DNA of 64,000 nt from Lonicera japonica. Its lineage: Eukaryota; Streptophyta; Magnoliopsida; Dipsacales; Caprifoliaceae. The stretch lies in the NCBI GenBank assembly GCA_021464415.1, contig CM038470.1:26561601-26625600 (forward strand), read 5' to 3'. Position 1 is the stretch's first letter, and each line of letters opens with the position of its first letter. This document shows positions 32,677 to 45,838 of the stretch, in pieces. A program made the position numbers and the translations under genes. The notes beneath the pieces are model-generated. The model worked only from the letters and a program-made list of their open reading frames with translations, was not told the origin of the DNA and searched no databases.

Positions 32677-33197
32677 CAGGGGCGGTCCTACACTAGGGCA
32701 AATGGGGGCAATTGCCCCCAGTTGGCTTTTAATTTTTTTTAATAGATATAGGGTATTTTTTAAAAAAATAAAATTATAAGGACTTATGTGCATAAATTTA
32801 TATTTGAGGGTACCTAAGTGTAATAACAACAAAATTATCAAACCCCACCCACTTGCCAGTTTCCACTGCCGAGATCAGATTTCATTTAATTATCAGACTT
32901 CTTTTAGTTCCTTTGTTCCTTTCTTTCTTTCTTTCTTTCTTTCTTTTTGTTCTCTTCCTCTTCAATAATATTAATAAGAAGCATGTGCTATAATACTTTC
33001 AAAATATAAAATATCGTAAAATTTTATTGTAATTTGTAAGTATTAAATATTTTAAGACTTTTAATTGTATCAAGTATTATTATTAATGCGATTATATTTG
33101 TGGTTAAATTTGTTCTCGGTTATTGATGTGTTTTAAATATATTTTTGTTTGTTTTGAATTTCGCCCCCAGTTGGTTAAATTTCTGGATCCGCCACTG
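32677..33197. mobile_element. hAT-like MITE, 521 bp (copy B only)
   Basis: Perfect 8-bp target duplication CCTGATGA (32,669-32,676 and 33,198-33,205). Ends are CAGGGGCGGTCC and, reversed, CAGTGGCGGATCC. Copy A has a single related site (CCTTATGA, near 6,251). TIR form and TSD length are those of hAT elements. It contains (TTTC)n near 32,920-32,948 and no transposase. Confidence 0.93.
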
Positions 33198-33205
33198 CCT
33201 GATGA

Positions 33206-34323
33206 TAATCAGAAAGATATCTTGGATCAGCATAACCTAACAACTTAGAACCATATGAGTTATGTGCATAAAATAAAATTAGTGGTTCCTCGTGGATATT
33301 CGATAATATGTTTTACTTATCCATAAGTGCATCTCTAAATCTACAAGTTGAGATAAAAAAAAAATTTCCAATGCATTTCATTTTAAATTCCTTCAAATAG
33401 TTAGCAGTTTTCTCGAACTCTTCAGAAGTCTCGATTAATGTATCCACATAAACTGATAATATTGAAAATTATTTTTGATGATTCATTTGTAAAGACAAAT
33501 GGTTGGGATTGTTTCTATTTCATTCTTTAGACAAATCTTTGCTACGACTATTGTATCACATTTTTCTGGAATAGATAAGTCTATACAAGTAGCGTCTTAG
33601 TTTTATCGAGTACATACTCTTCAATTTTGCTTCAGGCAAAGTTAATCCTTCTGAGATTTTCACATAAATGTCATAGTCTAAGTCTCCGTATAAATTAGCA
33701 GTTTCAACATATTTGAGTCTCATATATATTATTTCAACAACTGTTAAGCTAATGATCAGATATTTGAAATTTATATATTGGATCCATAATTGGGGAGATA
33801 TAATGCTCATAATCAATTCTAAGTTTCTGCAAAAAAACTTGTGTCCGTCATAAGTTGTGCCTTGTGTCTCGTGACTTTAATATTCTTATTTCTTTTTTTT
33901 TATGACTTTAATATTCTTATTTCTTTTTTTTATGAACACTTATTTGTAACAAAAAAAAGGTTAATACCTTTTGGGGTTCGTACTATAGGTTCAAATATAC
34001 CACGTTCATTTAGAGACTCCAATTCTAACATATAGCAATTTCTCATTTAGCCAATTTTTTTCTTTGTCGACATTTATTTATTGTACTTGGTTATGTATCA
34101 GTGCCCTTTGATATTTCAGTAACTACTGTATATGCAAATAAGACATCGATGATATTTTATTTTATATTCCACATCTCTCTTATTAAATATTGAGATCTAT
34201 TTATTATTTGGTGCCAATACCTCTTCAGGGGCTTATGTAGTCTCTTCAGCGACTTGCTTATTTTTCAAGATAATGGCTTCTTTTGGGTCTTTAAGGAGAG
34301 TGAATTTTTTCATAACCTCTTCT
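33206..34323 (-). pseudogene. Ty1/copia RT-RNase H remnant (copy B)
   Basis: Same fragment as 6,236-7,348. It is better preserved at 33,556-33,816, which reads VETANLYGDLDYDIYVKISEGL then MYSIKLRRYLYRL, the copia RT core after the (V/A)D catalytic region (usual VxTAYLYGxLDxxIYMKxPEG and MYSIKLxRSLYGLK). A 31-bp local duplication lies at about 33,875-33,930. Stops and deletions make it inactive. Confidence 0.9.
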
Positions 34324-35715
34324 TGAGATGTGTCAAGAAATTGGTACATTGTAGTTCATTAATATATACTTTGGAGAACATATATTATTACTTTTGCTAT
34401 GTTTTTAGAACTTTTCAAGTGTTTGGAATTAATTCGAAAAGTTTTCGAATAAAAAAAAGACTGGATGCACGCAACGCTTCTATTCAAGAAAATTATGTCC
34501 TCTAATCCGTACAAAATTTGAAGAAAACTTCAAAGACAAAAGTTCTAGATCTTTGAGTTAGCTATGCGTGGGTGAAAACCTTGTGTCAATCGGAGTTCAG
34601 AACGCAAAGTTATGACCGAAACACGACCTGATTCCAGCGAGAATGTACTAATTTACTAAAAGGGAAAGTTTTTGTCGATAATGGGCTTAGCCCAGCTGGC
34701 AAACACAATGTAAAATTATCTTGTGGACCTGTGCTCAATTCTTTCCAACAGCATCTTGGGCTTAATTAATTTTTTGGGCTAAATCTTTTAAAGCTAACCA
34801 AGTCCATTCATAAGACCTATGCTCCATCTTATCTCAATTATAAAAGAAGGAAAAGCAGTCGTGCACAAAGGAAGGCTGCAAATTAATTTTTTTTCATTTC
34901 TTCTCTGCATGGTTTTCGAGAGCAACTGGCCGCAACTTATTTTCCTTTTCTTTTCTTCCTTTGGCCATCGTGCCCAGTAGTTTTCTTTTAGAGAAGAATT
35001 AATTTTATTAAAACGTTAATTTTCTTCTTCTTGTCTTTTGATTAATTATTTGTTGTCATTTATTTTCAAGCATGCTAGGCTAAGTTATTTTCTAGGGTTG
35101 AGAATGAGTATATTTGATTGATTCCCTTACATATATTCATGTTAATTGACTCAACTAAATTAATGCTTTAATGTTAAAAATAATTCTTTCTATTGAATGT
35201 CTATTTCAATTGATAAAAATAAGATTGGATTCTCATTATTTTTTTGTTGGATTCACCTTATGATTTGTTAAGAGCAGATATAGTGAGTGTTTTGATTTTA
35301 TACATTAGTTTGTTGTGTAAGAATTAACAATTGGAATTTAAAAATTAATTGGGCTTAATTAATTGAATTTATTTTCTGCATCTAATAGAGTCGAGAGATC
35401 AAATTAGTGTGAGATAAAGATTAAAGTTTAGTGGGCCTAAATATTAGAAATATGATATTAAAATATGACTCCGCCACCCTTATATTTCATTAATTGATTA
35501 TTTTATTAGTATTTTTATTAATTAATTATTTTATTGGTAATTTTAGTTAATAATTCATCTCTTCCAATTTTTAAGCTAGATTATGAATTAATTAGAGTTA
35601 GTGAGAGAGATACGTACGTTCCATCTGTCAAGTCTTTAGGGTTTGACCTCGCTTTTACCTAAGCTATACTAGTATCTGATTCGTGCACTTGCGAGTATAT
35701 AAAACATTCACAACA
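34324..35715 (+). mobile_element. Athila-like LTR, uninterrupted (copy B)
   Basis: 1,392 bp from TGAGATGTGTC to ...CACAACA. It provides the empty-site reference for the solo LTR at 7,721. The degenerate primer-binding region 35,716-35,740 (AGCTCCATTGGCGGAGAC) follows. The 3' LTR is missing. Confidence 0.87.
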
Positions 35716-35859
35716 AGTTTTTAGCTCCATTGGCGGAGACTTAAAAATTTGTTTTCCACCATCTCACTAATTTAGATTATTTCTTTCTACTAGTTCCTTT
35801 AAAAAAATAAAAATAAATAAATAAAACCTTAGGAGTAGAGTAGTGCATGAGCATTGTTT

Positions 35860-36640
35860 GAAAGCGTGGTGTTAAGAGATTGAATAGGATAGAGAACTTA
35901 GAACTCAATTCTTTATTAGAGAAAGGAACAATGACTAAAGAACAAGAAGATGTGAAAACTTTGAAGGAGTTTTTACCTGCCACTACAGCAAACCACATAA
36001 GGCTTAAACTGCAAGTAATGCAACTTCTTCCTAATTTTCATGGAATTAATCTAGAAGATCCTTACTTACATATTAAGGAATTTCTAGAAATTTGCGCTAC
36101 TTTCAAGTTTCAAAATTTTTCTGATGATTCTGTTCGCCTACGATTATTTTCTTTCTCCCTGAAAAGGAAAGCAAAGGCATGGCTTAATTCACTACCTTCT
36201 AGGTCCATCACTAGTTGGGAGACTTTGGTTTTCAAATTTCTTACTAATTTTTTTTCCATGTCAAAGACAAATGAACTTCGAAGGCAGATATTTAATTTTT
36301 GTCAAAAGGATTATGAAAATTTTTACGAATCTTGGAAAATATTTAAGGATCTACTTTTGAGATGTCCCTACCATGGTTTTTGAAACATGAAGACTAGTTC
36401 AGTTATTCTATAATGGGTTGACTCAAACCAATTGAAATATGATTGAGTCGAAGAACAATGGTACTTTTCTCAGTCTCACAGAAGATGAAGCGTATAATTT
36501 TTTTGAGAATCTTTCCGAGAGCTCCCAGTAATGGGATTTATCTTCTCATAGAAATTCACCAGTTCAAGTTAAGAATGAAGTCAAGAAAGAGGGCATCTAT
36601 GAGTTATCTGAAAGCGTAGAGACTCGAAGGCGTAGAGACT
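35860..36640 (+). pseudogene. Athila-like gag, mostly open (copy B)
   Basis: An uninterrupted frame of 167 residues (35,880-36,383) covers the gag core: NFHGINLEDPYLHIKEFLEI, SDDSVRLRLFSFSLKRKAKAW, ELRRQIFNFCQKDYENFYESW and LLLRCPYHGF. It then hits a stop at the site where gag normally continues (CPHHGFxxW). A shifted frame carries on with GTFLSLTEDEAYNFFENLSESS. Gag forms the particle of LTR retrotransposons. Compared with copy A it lacks the T-run frameshift and early stops, so those arose after duplication. No zinc knuckle, protease or RT follows. Confidence 0.87.
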
Positions 36641-36644
36641 TCGT

Positions 36645-36850
36645 ACCTTCTCACATTTTGATGTACGTGGACTTAGATGAGACATAGTTGAATTGTTCCA
36701 CTATAATTCTTGCCGTTCTTCTGGAACAGATAGTTCTACAGGAATTTTTTTTATCTCCCTCTAACGGCGAAAATATTTTCTCATCAAAGTGATAATTTAC
36801 AAGATGTGCAGTAAACACATATCCTTTCATTAGTTTTAAATACGATATAA
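36645..36850 (-). pseudogene. Ty1/copia integrase C-terminal remnant (copy B)
   Basis: The minus strand reads HLVNYHFDEKIFSPLEGDKK at about 36,750-36,810, then a frameshift. Same relic as 11,400-11,625. Confidence 0.7.
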
Positions 36851-37390
36851 TAAAAAATAAATCAAAGCATATATGAATAACACAACTAACTTTATGCAAA
36901 TTAGATTTAGTAATTGTGTTTTCGAATACGCATGATAACATGTAGTTAAAATAATAAAAAATTAAGTCCTAAGTAAAGTTTTACAATGTTGGCTAATAAA
37001 CTTGCAAAAATAATATATATTAGAATGAAAAAAAAATAACATATAAATATTGGAGGATTTACAGAGGCACAAATATTGTCTTGCATTCTTTTAAGAAAAA
37101 AAATGTCAATTCAAGAAAATTTTTAAAAATAATTTAATAACAAATTTACCTTTGCAAATATAGAGTAAAAAAAATACACATTTATAATGAACTCTTAATT
37201 TGTCATATGATACCTTTAAGAGTTGTTTATTATTTTTCTTAATATAGTAGTTCCAAGATGCCTACCTATCATGCAAAGAGTTGAGATTTTTAGGATCACT
37301 AAATTTTTAGGGTTTTAGCTCGGCTTGAACTTCTGATTCATAATGAAGTGTGATTCAACATTAAAAAATATTGTTCAATAAAGACTCGAT
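36851..37390. other. AT-rich copia interior, no readable gene (copy B)
   Basis: Colinear with 11,626-12,140. No domain can be read in any frame. Confidence 0.5.
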
Positions 37391-39410
37391 GAGAAAATTG
37401 TTAGTTTTTCTTGTGGGAACTTTTGGCTCCTAACATTTGTAATGATACACAATATTATGCAATAGAGACACAAGGAGAAAGTAATAATGATTCTGTTGTG
37501 AGCTTCTGGCTCCCAACACTAATTAATAATGCATAGTAAATTCATTGTTACCTTCACTATTTATTTTAATATGATATTCATTAAACTAGGCAAGTTTTTT
37601 CGAAAACTGTTTGATAATAATAATATTTAATGAAAATATTGGTACTATTTGGTAACATTATATTGACTCTTTAGGAGCCTTCAATCTTTCGTACAAGTCC
37701 AGCTATAATGGATACATTGTGTATATTAAGCACCAACTAATTGAAAAAATTATAATTTTTCGATAATAGCTTATGATATGACACCATCTGAAAAGTGTAT
37801 TATGCAATCTTTAATCCATACCTTTAAATAAAAGAATCATAAATAAATGATAATTTAAGTCTTCTGGACCAAAATTGGTTTTGCTCTCAACTTCTCATCA
37901 AAAGCCTCTTCATCAAGAGGAGTGCAATCAACAATTTTATAAAAATAATTCTAATTATATGATATCAATTAAATAGTAGTCTTGTATTTAACTACCACAT
38001 ATTTTCGTACATGGTTATGATTTAGGGTATGGCATTTCTTAATAAACCACTTCAGGTAGTTCTTGAATTTTATAATAAGTACAGCGTTTCTTAATAAACC
38101 ACTTCAGGTGGTACTTGAATTTTATAATAATTTTTTTTCTACATCTGCTGGGGCAGTTACTATGTTTACCTCTAGTAGAGGAAAACTATTATTCATCTTT
38201 TCTAAGGAGGAATTGTTGCACCTATTTTTTTGACCTTTATTTTGATAAGAGATGACACTTTCTTCAAGAATTGCCTTAGAATTAATTGTTCTAAAATTAT
38301 GATTTCATTAATATTTGGTTACTTGCTTAAACCACTTGAAAAATAGTAATCTTGATAATGCTACTTCTGAAGCATATTTAATGCATAATAGATGGGGAGT
38401 CTTTAATAGTGCTGCTTCAGGAGCAAATTATCAAAAATAAAATAATTATACTGAGCCATTGTCATAAATTCAATCTACTCATTAAGAGTGTTGGCATGAT
38501 GACAATCTTCTGGTGGACATACCCATCTTTTAGGAATTGCCAAAGACTTAATAAATCTTTCTGAAATATGTATAAATTGATGACTGGAAAGTTGAGAGCT
38601 GATACTTTATCTTATGAGACTTTAGGCTCATAAGAAATAATGAATTGCTGGTTATTGATAAAACAATAATGAAAATTCGGGTTTATTAGAAATAATAAAA
38701 CTTTTGGTTTTATATAAAAAAAACTTCGGGCCTAAAAATTATGTTCTTATATGCTAATTTATTATGTTTGTAATAATGTATTTTACTAATTTGAACAATT
38801 ATAGAGAATGGCTAGAATGAGAGGATTATTAAATTCAAATATGAAATAATATAATAACAGTATGATTATATATGGGATTTCAGGCTCAAATTTAGGTTAC
38901 CAAATTTATGGGGTTTTAATTCAATTTCCTCTTTATCAAAATTTCAGATTTAATTATTGAGGCATATTGTTATCGGAACTTCAGGTCCAAATTTAAAGAA
39001 TTTTGGATCTCTAAATAAAATAAAAACATTTGACTCCAAATATAAATCATAAATCTTCGGGTCCAGAATAATAAATAGGAAAGTTCAAGTCCCAAATATA
39101 AATTATGGGTCTTTGGGTCTATAATAATGAATAGGGAACTTCAGATCCCAAATATAAATTATGGATCTTCGGGTCCATAATAATGAATAAGAAAGTTTAA
39201 GTCCCAAATATAAATTATGAATCTTCGGGGCCATAATAATGAATAGGGAACTTCGAGTCTCAAATATAAATTATGGATCTTTGGGTCCATAATAATGAAT
39301 AGCGAACTTCAGGTCCCCAAAATACAAATCGTGAAACTTCGGGTCCAAAATAATAATGATTATGAATTTCAAATCCCAAAAGTATAAATCATGAAACTTC
39401 AGATCCAGAT
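37390..39410 (-). repeat. Repeat-rich copia 5' interior with 56-bp minisatellite (copy B)
   Basis: Counterpart of 12,140-14,180. The 56-bp array spans about 38,965-39,400 and has at least one unit more than copy A, so unit number changed after the duplication. CTTCNGGNCC words recur throughout. Confidence 0.75.
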
Positions 39411-39658
39411 TTTTTATATAATAGAATATTTAAAATCTATAATAATAATAGAAGACAAAACAACAGAAATCGTAATATTATTAAAGAAAAGAAAATCATA
39501 ATCTGACTTGTATGAAGAAATTACAATGCTTGATTTTGAGCTAGCAGCCAATAAGAAGAAAGATAAAATTCCTTTAAGAAGAAGAATTTTTTTTGAAATA
39601 TAGTGGTTTGCTTTTGCAATGGCTTCCTATTGACTGTAGAGCAGTTGTACTGATAACG

Positions 39659-39849
39659 TGTTGAAATAATAAAGAGAGAAAGAAAAAAAAGAATAAAAGA
39701 AATCTTATTATTCAACTAATATTTAATATTGTAGGGGTTAGCTCTATTTATATTAAGAGCTAACCTCCTTACTTCTCTACAAAATCAATGTGGGACAAGT
39801 TACACTATATATATTATGAGATAATCTCTTTATTCATACCACAATTTCA
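39659..39849 (-). mobile_element. Ty1/copia 5' LTR, minus strand, 191 bp (copy B)
   Basis: Ends TGTTGAAAT and AATTTCA. The adjacent minus-strand interior CGTTATCAGTACAACTG matches copy A. A shorter stretch follows it than in copy A because about 35 bp are deleted near 39,870. Confidence 0.75.
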
Positions 39850-42150
39850 ATGTTAAACAAATTGTATTTTACAATATTTTAAAACAATTAGTTTGTTTTT
39901 CTCTTTGAGGAAAAAACAAGAAAGTCCAGAACTAAAGTGAAATTTTATTTGTAAATTATGATAGACTTTATAGATGAGAGCAACAATCTCCTCTATTTCC
40001 GCCGTGCTTTTAACTTTTTTGGCAACTTAGCTATACATCATATTTTTGAACATTGTATTTTTTTAGTTTATATTATTTTTAACAATAACTTATTTTACAC
40101 TATTATTACTAATACTCTCAACCAACAAATTGTGAATAGTTGTCAATAGCCTTATAACACAATAATAATATTGACCTATGTTGAAATTGGGAGAGAATGG
40201 TTGGGCTTTAGATTCATCCATGTAACCGAAAAAAGAAAATATATAATAAGAACCAATATTTGTTCTCTAATATTTTTTGGATGTGGTCCTTGGTTTTTTT
40301 ATTTTTTTTAAGCTTGTGGTCCCTAAATTTTTTAAAAATGCAAAATTTTATATTCAATTTTTATAATTTCTTGGTCATAGGTATTGTTTTTGTGAACCTA
40401 TTATTTTCGATCTCAGTTACCGTATTTATTACTATGCTATTTTGCAGTTATAGATATTGTAAATGTGATCGAGAAATTACAAATATTTAAATATTATATC
40501 TATACATATGAATTTTTATTAGAGGCAGATATTGTACTCGAAGGATCTCAAACATTAGATAAAAAAAAAAAAGTTCTTTGACAAGGATCACATGCTGAAA
40601 GATTCCCAAAAAAGGAAGAAGCCGTGGAATGTTGACCGAGTCGGTTTCACATAACCCATTAGGACCTGGTTTGGTACATTCGTCCATTATCCGATTGCCC
40701 ATAGTTAAGGGTACGAGCCTAATTCAATATCCTCTCTGTATTATAAGCCTACCACATATATTCGCATGCTAGAATTTTGGCCTGCAACTTGCACTTTGCA
40801 CTACATATATATCTTTTTTTAATATGTATATATATATATAATATACTAACTAATACATGTATCTACAACATTGTATAATTGTGTCTATATAGTTAATTTT
40901 TTCTTTGTTATACAATCTTCAAATTTATAACTATTTTCTTTTCTTGCATATGCAAATTTATGTCTAATCTTATATATAATTTTTTTATATTTGCAACCAC
41001 TTACACTTTTAATACTTTCTATTTCTATTTGAAGAGTTCCTTTTCAAGTTTTGTTATTTTTGAGAGAAAAGTACTATTGTAGAATTAATTTGGGATAAAG
41101 AAGTTCCTCTACGGTATTAATTTTTTTTTTGAGAGGTACTAAGTTTAATTTTTAACTTTAACAAAATTAAAAATAAAATTAGCATTCCTATTTTTCAAAT
41201 GGTGGTAGAGAAAACTGTGTGAGCCCGATTGTATTTCCATTACAATTAGAATGACAAAATGGTATAATCCGATAGGTTTTCGACATAAGTAGATTCCAAT
41301 AGAGCTAGCAGACTCTTTCCTTCTAATCAGGGCAAGCATGGTTCTAGACATAAATTATGATGCCCAGTAGGGGTCAAAAAAACACTAAATCAAACCAACT
41401 GATCTTTATAAAAAAGTAATTTTGAGGATACAAATTACAAATTTACAAACTCCACAATTAAAAATACAACCATCTCTCACTAATTCAAAAATATTAAATT
41501 ATCAAAACCGTGCTTGACCCGCTAGTCCAAAACCAATTCCGCCTTGAGTCACATGCGCCACATAAATTAAAAAGGGGAAGTACATAACACACGAATAACA
41601 TTATCACAACTGAATATTTTATCAATAGTAAAATATTCAAAAACAACACTACGCACCGGTCTACAAAAATAATTCAACAAACCACAATCTGTACTCATAC
41701 ATCGTCCCCTCTCTGTAACATGTTGAAACTACCTGCCTCACCAACATCAATGCTTTTTTCTAAGCCTTACATGACCGTGGCTTATTAAGACTTATTAGCG
41801 AGTAAACTTAATAATATACCAATTAATTTTACGGCACTTTTGCCAACAATAACAAATAACTCCAATTCATGAGACAAAGTAAATACACCGAATTCAATCA
41901 ACACGATGAATTCAAGAGCAATACAACAAATACGTCATTAAATAAACACTCTAAAAATTTTAAATGTATGTTACGTACAACCCATTATCTCAAAAATTAC
42001 ACCAAATATACCATCATAAATAATTTGAAAGTACACTACTCATAATTATAAAACTTCCACTCTCCTTATATATGGAAAGCCCGAAATGAAGAGGTTTTTG
42101 AGCAGAGTGTTTTTTCTCCGTATAAAGTGAAAATATAGGTATCCACATTT
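39850..42150. other. Long shared intergenic stretch, no gene seen (copy B)
   Basis: Colinear with 14,628-16,925. It differs by a segment of about 70 bp at 40,630-40,700 (GTTGACCGAGTCGG...) that replaces the copy A sequence near 15,440. The 63-codon frame at 39,958-40,149 matches 14,763-14,954; no function is assigned. Confidence 0.6.
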
Positions 42151-42154
42151 GCTA

Positions 42155-42345
42155 TGGATATACAGCTCAAGTTGGACCAATTTACTTATCTCGACCTCGA
42201 CACAACGAACGGGAGGTGGATTAAACCACCGTCGGGTTAGTTCAAACTTAATGTTGATGGTGGAGTTCCCCTATTACGTATGTTTTCGTACTTTTTTAAT
42301 GTTTGTGTTCATACTCCATCTGGACTTGATAATTTTTTTTGTAAT
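42155..42345 (+). pseudogene. RNase H-like remnant with internal deletion (copy B)
   Basis: Keeps WIKPPSG...FKLN..DGG, then jumps straight to AGTTCCCCTATTACGTATG. About 290 bp of copy A (17,052-17,338) are missing. TGG is present at both breakpoints in copy A, consistent with microhomology deletion. Confidence 0.75.
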
Positions 42346-42448
42346 CAGCCAAATATCTTTTGATTAGATACAATTCCCCCTCCCCCCCTAAGTGAGTTTG
42401 TTTGGAATGATATATATATATAAAGTTGAGCTGGGTAGGCTCCTCTTG

Positions 42449-42847
42449 AAGGGGCAGATTCAGAAAATTTTATTGGGGGGAACCATACAATTTTCAACAA
42501 CGTAACATATTTAATAAAAAAAAATATAAAGTTGTACTACAAAATACATACCTTTCAAAGTTCGATATTGTTAGAATTGTGGACAACGTTCTTTCAAGTC
42601 ATGGAATCTGTCAATGATCGACTCGGTACTAATGTTTCTTGCAATTTTCCTTTTATGAAGATAATCAAAGAATTTATAAGAATTTCTCTCTCTTTACTCT
42701 CTTTACTCTTTTTTTTGTTTTATTTTGGGAGGGAGCATAATAAAAATTTCATGCACTTAATTTTTTTATATATATACATTAAAATATATATATATATATA
42801 TATTAGGGGGACCATGGCCCCTTCTAATGTACATACGTCCGCCACTG
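42449..42847. mobile_element. hAT-like MITE, 399 bp (copy B only)
   Basis: Perfect 8-bp target duplication TCCTCTTG (42,441-42,448 and 42,848-42,855). Copy A has one TCCTCTTG at the empty site (about 18,389). The right end reversed is CAGTGGCGGACG; the left end AAGGGGCAGATT is a decayed match. The centre is TA-rich. No coding sequence. Confidence 0.88.
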
Positions 42848-42983
42848 TCCTCTTGCACAAAAAAAATGAAAATATAAGAAATCATGGGCCCCATGAAATT
42901 TTAATGTTTACACGTGTGAGCTAAACAAATGAGCTAAACTTGAAATTTTACACCTTTGCATATAACTAAAGTTCATATCGTCC

Positions 42984-43477
42984 TAAGGGCGGTGCTTCTC
43001 TCTAGAGAGAGAGACTCTCGTTTCTTTCTCGCCTCCTTCAGCTATCTTTTTCCATCGCTTCTCATGGCATTTGCGAGTTTCTTGTGGGGCTTTAGTGCCC
43101 ATCCTTTCTTCCTCAGCTCTCTTTGGAGTCCGCTTCTGCTGCAAAGGCTTCCATCGACGTTGTTGGTTCATCTTTCTGCCTCCTTTTGTCCTCCCGACTT
43201 TAGATTTACAACTGTGACATCGGTCTCCAGATATGTAAGTTTTGGATTTAGATTTGTTGTTTTGTTTGTTAGTGGGTTATCGCACTTTTGAAAAGGCTTT
43301 TTGCCTTAGTTTATGCACAAACCCCCGAGGATTGGATGTCCCTTAATCCTATATGTGTTTGCAAATTGCACGAACAATGGATTCGTGGTTCAACCGACTC
43401 CGACGCTCCTCTGGTGCTCTTTTTTTTCGTAGGGTTTATGTTTAGGGCTTTTGGCCCTATATTTTGGCTTTAGTACT
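42984..43477 (+). mobile_element. Non-LTR insertion of copy B, left part
   Basis: Same element as 18,523-19,224, cut by the Ogre-like element. The left 12-bp target duplication is 42,972-42,983. It resumes at 57,355. Confidence 0.75.
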
Positions 43478-44456
43478 TGTAGACACCCCAATCCGTAATC
43501 CCTGCCAGAATCCTTATTTTATTACTAAGTTGTTATCCATTTTTAAGCTTAAAATTTTTATTTTGGTAGTTTGGCCTTTTTTAGGCTTATTTTGTCTTTT
43601 CCTTATTTTTGCCCACTTTTCATCCCACATTGGATGGAAGTTAAAACTAAGGCTTTGAGTTTTCTTATAAATAAGGGCCTAAGGCTTGTAGTTAGAAGAC
43701 AGCTAAATAAGAAGGATTGTGTAAGAACTTTTTTAGCCATTAAACCAATAATTCTCATTAGTATAAGATTTTACTACTCTTTTATTAAGAGATGTCGAGA
43801 ATTATGCTATAGTTAATTTTATTAGGTTATTAGAAAATAAGAACCATTTTAGTATAAAGTTTGCACTTGAAGTGTCAATCTTTATTAACGCTAGAAGTCT
43901 ATCCGTTTCTCTCGTTTCTATATTATCATCAGGAAGGTAACATCTGACTCTTTCTTTTATTTAAGTTTATTATATGCATACTTGTCTTATTTTAATTAAG
44001 TTTATTATATGCATACTTGTTTTACTTTAAATTAAGTTTATATGCGTACTTGTTTTAATTTCAGTATATATATATCTTTGTTTAAGTTTATTATTTTACT
44101 TGTTTAATTAAGTTCATTATCTTTGTTTAAGTTCATTATATTTCTCAGAACTATTATAAGTGAGTAAGGAGTTGGTTTGCTTGGGCCAACATAAACCGAA
44201 AATATTTACTTTCACTTTCGCTCTCATCTGAATTCTTCTTTTAATTAAATTTATTATATGCATACTTGTTTATTATTTTAATTAATTTTATTATATGCAT
44301 ATATGTTTAATTTTAATTAAAGTCTTTTTTCTATATTAAACTCCCATAGAGTTTACATCGAGTTCAGAACTCGCCCACTCAGTAGAAATTGCGTCGAAAA
44401 GTTTGTTATCAAAACAAACCTTTTTCTAGAAGTGTTTGTAGCACGAAAAATCAGTT

Positions 44457-44650
44457 TGTCGCACGACAAACCCCCCATTTATCGCGCGCAACAAGTTTCC
44501 CAAACACTGACCAACCACTTTCTGACACATCAGCCTGTCAGAAATATCACTTCAGCCATTTCTCGCGCGACATATGGCCATTTATTACATGACATTTCTT
44601 TCTTCTTAGGGAATGTCGCTTGACAAACCCTCCCAAGCAATATAAATAAG
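44457..44650 (+). promoter_or_regulatory. Ogre-like 5' LTR promoter with palindromes
   Basis: TGTCGCACGACA at 44,457-44,468, decayed variants near 44,480 and 44,562, TGTCGCTTGACA at 44,614-44,625, then TATAAATAAG at 44,641. The spacing to the TATA matches the solo LTR at 20,921. Confidence 0.65.
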
Positions 44651-44940
44651 CCAACATCCCCATAGGTTCAAGGACGAGGGTTGGGACACCAAAAATCCTT
44701 ACTCCCTCTCTCTATTTCTCTCTCATATACGCAATCTTTAAGCCTTATTCGGTAACACATTTGATAATATTTATTTTCGTAAGAGTCTCGGATCTAATCT
44801 TGGCACTTAGAGTGCCATCTTCTAGAGTCAAACCGTTGAAAATATTTCAAAGAGAAAAGCTGATATTCGACGAAGGTCTTCTCTACCGTATTATATTTTC
44901 TCTCTTTCATTCTTGTATATATCATCGGGAAAGTAACTTG

Positions 44941-45795
44941 TTGTGAATGTTTTAATTACTTACAAGTGCACGAATCGGTACTTAGTATAGCTTAGGCAAG
45001 AGCAAGGTCGAACCCTAGGAACTTGATGGATGGAATGTACGTATCTCTCTCACTAATTCTAATTAATTCCTAATCTAGCTTAAAAAAATGATTGGGATGA
45101 TTTATCAACTACGAATAAAATAATAAACCAATAAAAATACTAATGAAATAATCAATTAATAAAAAACTAGGGTGACGGAGTCATATATTTGATATCATGT
45201 TCCTAGTATTCATGCTGAGCAAACTCTACTCTCTGTCTCGCACTAATTTGGTCTCTCGACTTTATTAGATGCGAAAAATAAATTCAATTAAGATCAATTA
45301 AATTATAAAATCCAAGTGTTAATTCTTCCACAGCCAAACAAATGTATAAAATTAAAACACTCGCTATATCAGTCAAAACACACCCTATATCCGCTCTCAA
45401 CAAATCATAAGGTGAATCCAACAAAAAATAGTGAGAATTCAATTTTATTTTTATCAATTAAAATAGGCATTTAATAGGAAAAAATATTTTTAACATTAAA
45501 GCATTAAATTGGTAGAGTCAATTGGTATGGATACGTGCAAGGAAATCAACCAAATATACTCATCCTCAATCCTATGCTCGCAATTAAAATACAAAATATA
45601 ATTAAATAATGCATAAATAAATTAAAAACTTACTTGATACTTGGATTATATAAATAAAAAAAATCTGAAATTGAATTGCACCGCAGTAAACTTCAATTGG
45701 TTACTTTATAAAAAAAAGAAAAAGAAAAAAAATTAAATTAAATAGAATATAGTAGCTACTGTGCTCGGTACTCCTCGACAAGTGTGTTTTAGGAA

Positions 45796-45838
<43 letters not shown>

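Noticed and set aside
42532..42924. 130-codon plus-strand frame
   Set aside because: Runs across the hAT-like MITE and its target duplication into flanking sequence; absent from copy A.
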